A DNA stretch of 44,181 nt from Chthonomonadales bacterium (GTDB lineage: Bacteria; Armatimonadota; Chthonomonadetes; Chthonomonadales; CAJBBX01). The stretch is from positions 1 through 44,181 of the forward strand of contig JAAYVH010000188.1 of assembly GCA_012517255.1 (NCBI GenBank). The letters are read 5' to 3'. Both the position numbers and the translations under genes were made by a program. Positions 10,057-17,157 of this stretch are shown one piece after another. A model generated the notes under the pieces. It saw only the letters and a program-made list of their open reading frames with translations. It searched no databases and was not told the origin of the DNA. Each line of letters starts with the position of its first letter. The stretch's first letter is position 1.

Positions 10057-11340
10057 TCACTCCAGCTTCCACGGCGCTCGGTACCTGTAGTGCAGCAGCG
10101 CGTTGGCTGCACGGTTGTTGGTGATGCGCTCCTGAGTGGGGTCCCATTCGATACGCGATCGGGTTGCCAGCGCGATGTTGGCCAGATGGGCGAACACTGT
10201 GGACAGATGGCCGTCCTCGACATCGCACGCGGGCCGTTCACGCGTCCGGACGCACGTGACGAAGTTCGCCATGTGCCGATCATCCAGATTGCCGTCGGCT
10301 CCTTTGATCGTTGATGCCTGCACCTTGGGCTCCCAGGTCTGGAACTGCCCCGGCCTGTCAGGGACGATCTCGTAGCCTGACGATGAGACATAGATCGTTC
10401 CCATCGTACCGCGAAGCTCCACCTCGCCGCTGCGCAACGCTGCTACGCCCGATGCCTCGTACTGCCCGAACGTCAACAAGCGCCCCGATGCGAACTCGAA
10501 AATGGCCTCCATCGTGTCGGGAATGTCACGGTCGTCTTCCACGGCATAGCGCCCGCCGTGGGCCGAGACCGACACGGGCGCACTCTCTCCGAGCACCCAC
10601 CGAATGGCGTCGAAGTAATGGACGCCCCAGTTGCCGACCTGCGATGAGTAGGCCTTCCACCAGCGGAACTTGTACGGGGCGATATTGGCATTGAAGGGGC
10701 GTCGCGGTCGCGGCCCGAGCCACATATCCCAGTCAAGACCGGGCGGAGGCGGTCCGTCGGGAGCTCTGCCGATGCCGTTCGGCCACATATTGCTGATTCG
10801 ATGAGCCTGCGCGAGCGTCACCTTGCCGATGACGCCCGCTCGGACCGCCCGTCCCAAATCGGCGTAGAGGGTGGATGAGCGCCGCTGGAGTCCAACGGCC
10901 ACCACGCGGTTGGTGCGTCGCGCGGTCTCGATCATCCGCCTGCCTTCGCGGATCGTGATCGTCAGGGGCTTCTCGACATACACGTCCTTGCCGGCTTCAC
11001 ATGCGGCGATCGTCTGCAGCGCATGCCAGTGGTCGGGCGTGGCGATCACGACGGCGTCGACATCACGCCGCTCAAGGAGCCTGCGGAAGTCGCCATAGCT
11101 CGGTATGGTCTTGCCGACGCGTTCCAGGGCGCGATCCAGATAGGGCCTGTACACGTCGCAGACTGCCGTTATCTCGGCATCGGGCAGCTTAAGCGCGCTG
11201 TTCAAGAGCTGCAGACCCCGATTTCCCACGCCGATGAAGCCGAGGCGCACGCGATCCTGGGCTCCGCGGGCGCCAGCGGCAGCCAGACTGCCGAGCGCAG
11301 CCAGTCCTATCGCTGCCTCTCTTCGTGTCATGTCCGCCAC
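10057..11340 (-). CDS. Gfo/Idh/MocA family oxidoreductase, possibly TAT-exported
   Basis: An NAD(P)-binding Rossmann fold is visible as GFIGVGNRG (about residues 34-42), followed by the family motif EKP at residues 123-125 and the C-terminal alpha/beta domain. Such enzymes oxidise or reduce a sugar ring carbon. Some family members cleave glycosides through an oxidation-elimination route. GTG 11340 lies six bases after GGGAGG, better than ATG 11331. The N-terminus has paired arginines (MTRREAAIGL) followed by a hydrophobic stretch ending AGARGA, which resembles a twin-arginine leader and fits export of a cofactor-loaded protein. The glycosidase-like gene begins four bases downstream, so the two probably act on the same sugar. 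The substrate is unknown. Confidence 0.9.
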   Translation of the reverse strand: MADMTRREAAIGLAALGSLAAAGARGAQDRVRLGFIGVGNRGLQLLNSALKLPDAEITAVCDVYRPYLDRALERVGKTIPSYGDFRRLLERRDVDAVVIATPDHWHALQTIAACEAGKDVYVEKPLTITIREGRRMIETARRTNRVVAVGLQRRSSTLYADLGRAVRAGVIGKVTLAQAHRISNMWPNGIGRAPDGPPPPGLDWDMWLGPRPRRPFNANIAPYKFRWWKAYSSQVGNWGVHYFDAIRWVLGESAPVSVSAHGGRYAVEDDRDIPDTMEAIFEFASGRLLTFGQYEASGVAALRSGEVELRGTMGTIYVSSSGYEIVPDRPGQFQTWEPKVQASTIKGADGNLDDRHMANFVTCVRTRERPACDVEDGHLSTVFAHLANIALATRSRIEWDPTQERITNNRAANALLHYRYRAPWKLE

Positions 11341-11395
11341 AGGCTGCCCTCCCTTCGATCCGAAATCATGGCGTGGCGAATGCGCCGGTCCTCGC

Positions 11396-11884
11396 CTATT
11401 CCATCACGCCCCAGCCGAACACATCCATGATCCGTCCGCGCTCGCCATCGGCGATGGCCCGAGCACGATCCAGGGTCTCCCGCAGCTCGGCGGCGCCCAG
11501 CGCCTCGAACGCTACGATGCACCCAAAGCGATACGGAGGGTAACCCTCCTTCAGCGTGTAGGTGTGGTATCCTCGTCGCAAGACGAGGGTCCGCCACCGA
11601 ATGACGGCAGCCAGGGCGTCTTCCGTTCGATCGCTCTGCCAGCAGCGACTATACAGCCGCGATAGCCGCGCGACTTCGGCCGCCGTCTCGTCGGCTTCCA
11701 CCGGTCTCTGGCCGGCTTCCTGATGAAGCCTGGCGAGTAGATCGGAGCGGGACTCTGCATCGCGAAAGAAGCAGCAGAACACAACATTCTCGGGAGCATC
11801 ATCCCCGATCGGGGATATCCCCATGTCGTGCAGCTCTTCAGGCTGCGTCAGGATGCACACCATGTCGGCCAATGCTAGCGCCAC
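11396..11884 (-). CDS. small soluble protein of unknown function
   Basis: The protein has about 160 residues with no signal peptide or membrane segment. It has a Cys-containing N-terminal part (FCCFFRD), a helical middle and a final motif RIMDVFGWGVME. Third codon positions are strongly GC-rich, and the composition looks like a real protein. GTG 11884 and ATG 11863 are both possible starts; neither has a good ribosome binding site. A strong promoter-like pair lies just upstream at 11916-11945. It is the first gene of the likely unit that continues with the Gfo/Idh/MocA oxidoreductase. I do not recognise the family. The 5' end overlaps the divergently oriented FAD oxidoreductase gene. Confidence 0.65.
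   Translation of the reverse strand: MALALADMVCILTQPEELHDMGISPIGDDAPENVVFCCFFRDAESRSDLLARLHQEAGQRPVEADETAAEVARLSRLYSRCWQSDRTEDALAAVIRWRTLVLRRGYHTYTLKEGYPPYRFGCIVAFEALGAAELRETLDRARAIADGERGRIMDVFGWGVME
11803..11822. repeat. double palindrome CCCCGATCGGGGATATCCCC
   Basis: Two perfect 12-base palindromes share a GGGG: CCCC-GATC-GGGG (11803-11814) and GGGG-ATAT-CCCC (11811-11822). The element lies inside the small minus-strand gene and 39 bases before the likely ATG of the FAD oxidoreductase gene. It could be an operator for that gene. Coding constraint alone does not require this symmetry. Confidence 0.4.
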
Positions 11885-14342
11885 CCCCCACCGATCTCAG
11901 CGCCCATCTAGAGGGATTGTACGCGTTCGGACTCTCGGGCGTCAATGTCTTCCGGCGCTTTCTTCCCTCGTTCTAGCGATGGCCTGGATGTCAAGCGCAT
12001 TGGCTTCAGACATCGCCGCGCCCGATGCCGTCGAAGCCGTGGCTGTCGGTCCGTCGCAGATTCGCGTCTACTGGAACGCAGTGCCCGGCGCAACTGGTTA
12101 CGCGGTGTACCGCGATGGCCGGCACATCGGAACGGCGGAGGCTTCGGCGATTGCATGGACAGACAGCAGCGCGGAGCCCGCTCGCAACCACGCCTATGCA
12201 GTCGCAGCCGTCCGCGCCTCTGGTCAAGGCCCCCTGAGCAGAGCTTACGTTGAGCGTACCGACAGGCCGTTGCCGCCGCGCCTGGAGTGCGAGGTACTGG
12301 TCGTCGGCGCCACGACCGCCGGAGTCGCGGCGGCGGTTGTGGCCGCGCGCTATGGACTGAACGTAGTCCTCATTGAGGAGACCCGCCGTCTGGGCGGCAT
12401 GTCGGTAAACGGTCTCGGCGCCAGCGACATCCGACGCTTGGACCATGCATCGGGTTTCTTCGAGGAGTTCCGCACCGGCGTGGCTCGCCACTATGGAAGC
12501 GACAACGGGCTCCGCTACGAACCCCGCGTGGCCCATCAAGTGATGAAGGAGATCATCTGGAGTGCGCCCGGTCTCAACGTCTTCCGCCAGACGAGACCCA
12601 CAGGGGTATGCACGAAACGGGGCAGCATTGAATGGGTCTCCGTCGAATCGCTGGCGGAGACGCCCGATCGAGACGCGCCCCGAACAGGACGCATCTACCC
12701 GCGGATCGTCATTGACGCGACCGAGTGCGGCGATGTTGCAGCGTGGGCCGGAGCGCCCTATCGGGTCGGGCGTGAAGCCCGATCTCGACGAGAACCTCAC
12801 GCAGGGCACATATACTACGACCGTGCGAAGGACAGGATCATGCCCAACAGCACGGGCAAGGCCGACCGACGCATCCAGGCATACGCCTACCTCATGACCG
12901 TCAAGGACTACGGTAAGGGCGCCGATCGGACGATCGAGCCTCCGGCAGGCTATAACGAGGAGCTCTACCGCCACGCTCCGCCCTGGCCCCGAAGCTGGAA
13001 TGCCACAAGCGGTAAGCTGCCCAACGATAAGTACGAGATCAACCAGCACCCGTACGGCAGCGACCTCCAGGGGGTCAACTACTCCTATCCGGAAGCGAGT
13101 TACGCCGAAAGACGCCAAATAGAGGCGCTCTTTCGCAATCACGCTCTTGGCTACCTCTACTGGATCCAGACGGGCGAGGGCTACCGGAACATCGGACTGT
13201 CGGAGGACGACTTCCGGGCCGACGGCGGCTGGCCGCCGCTCCTCTATATCCGCGAGGCGCGCCGCTTCGTTGCCGACGTCGTCATGGACCAGACAGACAT
13301 CATGTCGGCCCGCGAGCTGGTGCGGCCGGACGCCATCGGAATCGCCGACTACGCTATGGACTCCCATGCCACCCAACCCAAGACCGATCCATCCACCCCC
13401 GACATGGGCGAAGGCGAGTTCTACCTGCCCCAGTACACCCCGTGGCATCAAGTGCCGTTCCGGATCACCATTCCCAGGCGCGTCGAGAACCTCTTCGTCG
13501 TAACGGCGGTATCGGCTACGCATGTCGCCTACGGCACCTATCGCATGGAGCCGGTTCGGATGCACTTCGGCGCTGCGACAGCGGTCGCGGCGGCGCTCTG
13601 TCTGCGCCATGGACTGAAGCCGTCGCAGGTGCCCGCAAACCAGATCCAGAACGAGCTGCTCAAGCACGAAGCGGGAACGTCGGATCGGCCGGCGTGCGAC
13701 GGGTTCGGCGCACCCGGTCCGGGACCCCACCCGGCGCTCCTGTACATGTTCTCGGACATCGCGCCATCGCACTCCGCCTATCGTCCCATTCAGTGGCTGG
13801 GGGCGCGAGGCTTCTACCCGTGCCCGCCGCCCAGCGAGAGAACTCGGGTGTCGCGGTTGGCGGCTGCGCCGTTTCGACCGGACGATCCTTTGACCGCGGA
13901 TGAAGCGTCTCGCCTCCTCTCGATCCTGAAGGAACGAGCCGCAGCATCCGGTGATGCATGGATGGTTCCAGCAACGCCCGCGCCGGCAGACCGTCGCCTT
14001 ACCCGGGGCGAGGTCGCCGTCATGCTCGCCGCAGCGTTCGGATGGAGGCGTTCCTCTGTCCGTGCCCGCTACGCCGACACCCATGGCGGCAGCGCCTATG
14101 ACGACGCGGCGGAGGCGCTGGCTGAACGCGGCATAGATGTGCAGGTGTGGGGGGTACTCCAGTCACGCGACGCCAACGGCCAGCCGCTCTTCGAACGAGA
14201 TCGCATCGTTACGCGCGCGCAGTTCGCCTGGTGGCTCTATCTGTCCCATCGGTTCATCGGGCCGGCGTTCTTCGACCATCCGCTCGACCGACAGCCGGCG
14301 ATCCCCGTGAAGCTCACGAAGGGCGCCGACGCCGCACAGTGA
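11862..14342 (+). CDS. secreted FAD-dependent oxidoreductase with FN3 and SLH-like domains
   Basis: An extended signal peptide (hydrophobic core about residues 30-48) is followed by a fibronectin type III domain (about 52-132). A dinucleotide-binding motif VLVVGATTAGVAAA (about 145) and IEETRRLGGMSVNG follow, typical of the FAD-dependent oxidoreductase family PF12831. The FAD region runs to about residue 620. The last 150 residues resemble degenerate S-layer homology repeats (LTRGEVAVMLAAAFGW, then YADT...YDDAAEALAERGI, then VTRAQFAWWLY), so the enzyme may be held on the cell surface. ATG 11862 has AGGA eight bases upstream; ATG 11823 and 11853 are alternatives. It probably oxidises an extracellular substrate, possibly a sugar, but none is shown. 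Its start overlaps the divergent gene. Confidence 0.82.
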   Translation: MSANASATPHRSQRPSRGIVRVRTLGRQCLPALSSLVLAMAWMSSALASDIAAPDAVEAVAVGPSQIRVYWNAVPGATGYAVYRDGRHIGTAEASAIAWTDSSAEPARNHAYAVAAVRASGQGPLSRAYVERTDRPLPPRLECEVLVVGATTAGVAAAVVAARYGLNVVLIEETRRLGGMSVNGLGASDIRRLDHASGFFEEFRTGVARHYGSDNGLRYEPRVAHQVMKEIIWSAPGLNVFRQTRPTGVCTKRGSIEWVSVESLAETPDRDAPRTGRIYPRIVIDATECGDVAAWAGAPYRVGREARSRREPHAGHIYYDRAKDRIMPNSTGKADRRIQAYAYLMTVKDYGKGADRTIEPPAGYNEELYRHAPPWPRSWNATSGKLPNDKYEINQHPYGSDLQGVNYSYPEASYAERRQIEALFRNHALGYLYWIQTGEGYRNIGLSEDDFRADGGWPPLLYIREARRFVADVVMDQTDIMSARELVRPDAIGIADYAMDSHATQPKTDPSTPDMGEGEFYLPQYTPWHQVPFRITIPRRVENLFVVTAVSATHVAYGTYRMEPVRMHFGAATAVAAALCLRHGLKPSQVPANQIQNELLKHEAGTSDRPACDGFGAPGPGPHPALLYMFSDIAPSHSAYRPIQWLGARGFYPCPPPSERTRVSRLAAAPFRPDDPLTADEASRLLSILKERAAASGDAWMVPATPAPADRRLTRGEVAVMLAAAFGWRRSSVRARYADTHGGSAYDDAAEALAERGIDVQVWGVLQSRDANGQPLFERDRIVTRAQFAWWLYLSHRFIGPAFFDHPLDRQPAIPVKLTKGADAAQ
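11916..11945 (-). promoter_or_regulatory. sigma70-type promoter for the 11884 to 6175 unit
   Basis: On the minus strand TTGACG (11945-11940) and TACAAT (11921-11916) are separated by 18 bases. The predicted transcript start lies near 11909, about 25 bases before GTG 11884 and 46 before ATG 11863. It sits within the signal-peptide codons of the divergent FAD oxidoreductase gene. Confidence 0.6.
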
Positions 14343-14639
14343 GGGAGCCCCCCATACGGCTCATGGGAACGCCGGAACTGTCGCGGCGATCAATTGGCGG
14401 GCTGAAGCAACGGATCTTGCATGCGTCGGATGGTCTATAAGATGACTTAGGAGGACTCGGCTAGCTGAGGCTCACGACTCATCGGGCCGCGTATCCGGTG
14501 GACCATTCGCCTTCCGGTGTGTTAGACTCAGGGCGCAAGAGTGGAGGCGACCGGAGCATGGGAGCGACGGCGTCCGACGGATGCACTGGGAGGGCACGGT
14601 GCCTGAAGAAGATCGAACCGCCGCGATGGGACTGATGTC
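14343..14639. other. 297-base intergenic region
   Basis: I find no gene, terminator-grade hairpin or repeat here. A TATAAG at 14436-14441 has only a badly spaced TTGCAT upstream, so it is a poor promoter. TAGGAGG at 14449 has no open frame behind it. The region is likely to hold the promoter for the next gene, but I cannot point to it. Confidence 0.4.
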
Positions 14640-17147
14640 ATGGTAGGTCCGGCTCATGTCGCCTGGATGCTGGCGGGTCTCATCGCCGTTGCGCAGATGA
14701 ACGCGCCTGCAGGTCGCTTCACCGATCGCACGGGTGCAGCGCACGCGTGGCAGGTTTCGAAGGCCCGTGAGCTCATCTGGGAAGGCGCCCCCTACGAGCC
14801 CATCGGCACGTGGTTCACCCCCCGCGTGCTCGCTCAGAGCTCCACCGATGAGCTCTGGGCGCAGGACACGGCAGAGCTCGCTTCGCTCAAGGCCGCCGGC
14901 GTTGGCGATCTGATCATTGACCCGGGCCGAAGCGCAGCAGCGATCTCGCCGGAGATATGGCAGCGCGTCATTAATCATCTCGAGGCGCAGGGCTTCCGCT
15001 ACGGCATTGCCTTCGGAACCGGCCTGGACACTCCGCTCACCGGCATGCTGGTGAACCCATCGGCATTCCGCATCCCCGAAGTGCACGACGGCATGGATGT
15101 CGCCTGGGACGCGCCCAACGCCGACTTCGCATGGTTCGTCGTCGTGGACGCGCGCGACGGCACCCAGATCGCCGAGCAGGGCCGCATACCCGTCACTGGC
15201 GGTCAGGCATCCATCGCCACCGGACCGCGTGTCTCTGAAGGCTCGGTGGCCATACTGTATCCCCACGGAGCCCTGCGTCCAGCCCGACACGGCACGATCC
15301 CGGACATCTGGAGCGGGTTCGATCGCTATCGGGACCGGCTGCTGCTGACACTGGGCGCCGTGAAGTTCGGGCCTGGTCTGCGCTTTTTCCTGGATCCGCT
15401 CGGACCGCCGGTGGCTCTCGACGGCGACGCCGAGCATTTCGTGCCCGACGCCCCCGCGTTTCGGCTCGAATGGGAGGCATTTCTGGCCCGGAAGTACCCG
15501 TCCACCACGGCTCTGGCCACCGCGTGGTCCCTGATGGACCGCGACATCAAGGACTATCGCGCCGCTTCGGGGCTGATACCTCTCTGGTCGCGCGCCAAGG
15601 GCGTCCCGTTTCTGCTCGACCTGAACGAGGGCAAGCGATACCAGATCGGGGGCGGCGAACCGAAGTTCTGGAGCGATCTCTTCGAGTGTCGCGATGCAGG
15701 CATCACCTATGCCATGACCGCTCTGGCTGACCTTCTGAAGCGCGAAGTGGCGGACGTACCCGTCGTCTACACCCACACGGGACTGCATCGGGTGTTCGCC
15801 GGAACAAGCGCACCCGGCGGCCCCGACGGCCTGGGAGCCATAGCATCGGGACAGGGCCAGGCGTTGCGGATGGCCACTACGGAGGCTGCCTTTCGCCAGG
15901 CAAATGACTCCCCGAAGCCGCTCTGGTTCCTCGTGTCCTCGTTCGGCGACGAAGCGCCAGGAACGGCCCCTACCCGGGAGGCGCTGATTGCCGCCCTGGA
16001 TCGCCTCAGGGGGCTCGGCGCCCATGGCGTCTTCGTCCGCGCATCTTCCGCAGCGGGTTCGGAACAGGCCACGTGGATCAGCGAGTACGCTCGTCGGGCG
16101 GCCTCACGGCAGAGCGTCGGTTCGGGGCCGCGCGCTCTCCCCTATCCTGCAGCGGCAGCCGGATTGGTCACTTCGGGACGCATCGGCTCTGGCAACGTCT
16201 GGTGGGTACCATCGCTGGCCCCGGGACGGGCTCTGGACTACGGCGCTTCCTATGCCGGCTACACCATCAGACTGCCGGAAGGCGACAGCGTGGTCCTGTG
16301 GTCTCTCAAAGGCCCGCGTGACACGCGGCTTGCCGTCGCGGACCCGCGCAAAGTGCAGGCGTTTGAACCGGACGGCACCCCCGTTGAAATCAAGATCGAC
16401 CAGAAGGCCCGTACAGCACGGCTGATCGTCGGAGCCGATCCCGTGATCATCCGTTCCGGCGGCCAGGACATCTTTCCCATGGAGGCAGTCGAGGATTCCC
16501 TGCGTGAGCTGCGCGCCATGATCGCCGAAGCGCAATCGCAGAAGCTGCCCACGCAGGACCTGCGCTATCGCCTCGATACCGCTGAGGCCCGGTACCGCCA
16601 TCGGGACATGGCGACCGCCTACCTCATGTCCCGGCAGGCGCTCGAAGGCATCGTCGAACTGATGCAGCCCTACACCTGGATCGAGGCCGAATACGCGAAA
16701 GTCCAGACCTTCACCGAAGTGGTTGCCGATGCAGGAGCCTCCGCTGGGATGTACCTGTCTCTCAACACATCCTCGCCACCTCCGCGCGACGGCTACACGC
16801 TGCAACTGCCATTCCGCGTGCCGGCCAACGACACCTACGATGTCTGGATCGCGTGCACGCCGCCGGGCCCGAGCGTATCCCCCTTCGCCTGGATCGTCGG
16901 CGCAGGTGAGACGCGCACATCAGCCGAGGCTACGGTAGTCGGGAACACATATCTGGGCGACCGCTTCTGCTGGATGAAGCTCGGCAGCGTGGCGCTGTCG
17001 GCGGGCAACCATACCTTCACGCTCAGGGTAACCGATCGCTCATCGGCGGGGAGCGCATATGCCCTGAATGTGGATGCCGTTCTGATCACGCGAGAGCCGT
17101 TCACGCCACGGGGAACCGCCCGCCCGCAGGCGGTTCCTGGCCGCTAA
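14640..17147 (+). CDS. secreted glycoside hydrolase-like protein with C-terminal sugar-binding-like module
   Basis: A short signal peptide (cleavage near residue 24) precedes a region of about 460 residues that looks like a clan GH-A TIM barrel. The segment around FFLDPLG...WEAFLARKYPSTTALATAW has the spacing seen in GH42-type beta-galactosidases, where the same pattern precedes a catalytic acid. No acid pair can be named with confidence. A small beta domain and a helical linker follow, rich in RELRAMIAEA-type sequence. The last 150 residues begin TWIEAEYAK and resemble carbohydrate-binding CBM6/35-like beta-sandwiches. ATG 14640 has GGG nine bases upstream. It probably forms an operon with the next gene, ten bases away. 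The substrate is unknown. Confidence 0.7.
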   Translation: MVGPAHVAWMLAGLIAVAQMNAPAGRFTDRTGAAHAWQVSKARELIWEGAPYEPIGTWFTPRVLAQSSTDELWAQDTAELASLKAAGVGDLIIDPGRSAAAISPEIWQRVINHLEAQGFRYGIAFGTGLDTPLTGMLVNPSAFRIPEVHDGMDVAWDAPNADFAWFVVVDARDGTQIAEQGRIPVTGGQASIATGPRVSEGSVAILYPHGALRPARHGTIPDIWSGFDRYRDRLLLTLGAVKFGPGLRFFLDPLGPPVALDGDAEHFVPDAPAFRLEWEAFLARKYPSTTALATAWSLMDRDIKDYRAASGLIPLWSRAKGVPFLLDLNEGKRYQIGGGEPKFWSDLFECRDAGITYAMTALADLLKREVADVPVVYTHTGLHRVFAGTSAPGGPDGLGAIASGQGQALRMATTEAAFRQANDSPKPLWFLVSSFGDEAPGTAPTREALIAALDRLRGLGAHGVFVRASSAAGSEQATWISEYARRAASRQSVGSGPRALPYPAAAAGLVTSGRIGSGNVWWVPSLAPGRALDYGASYAGYTIRLPEGDSVVLWSLKGPRDTRLAVADPRKVQAFEPDGTPVEIKIDQKARTARLIVGADPVIIRSGGQDIFPMEAVEDSLRELRAMIAEAQSQKLPTQDLRYRLDTAEARYRHRDMATAYLMSRQALEGIVELMQPYTWIEAEYAKVQTFTEVVADAGASAGMYLSLNTSSPPPRDGYTLQLPFRVPANDTYDVWIACTPPGPSVSPFAWIVGAGETRTSAEATVVGNTYLGDRFCWMKLGSVALSAGNHTFTLRVTDRSSAGSAYALNVDAVLITREPFTPRGTARPQAVPGR

Positions 17148-17157
17148 GCCCGAACCG

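Noticed and set aside
10053-10391. Upstream extension of the secreted glycosidase-like frame
   Set aside because: These codons are antisense to no signal and lie within the oxidoreductase gene. ATG 10052 gives a proper signal peptide and a four-base gap.
12006-14084. Long minus-strand open frame opposite the FAD oxidoreductase
   Set aside because: Its composition (many Arg, Gly, Val) is typical of an antisense shadow. The + strand has clear FAD and FN3 motifs.
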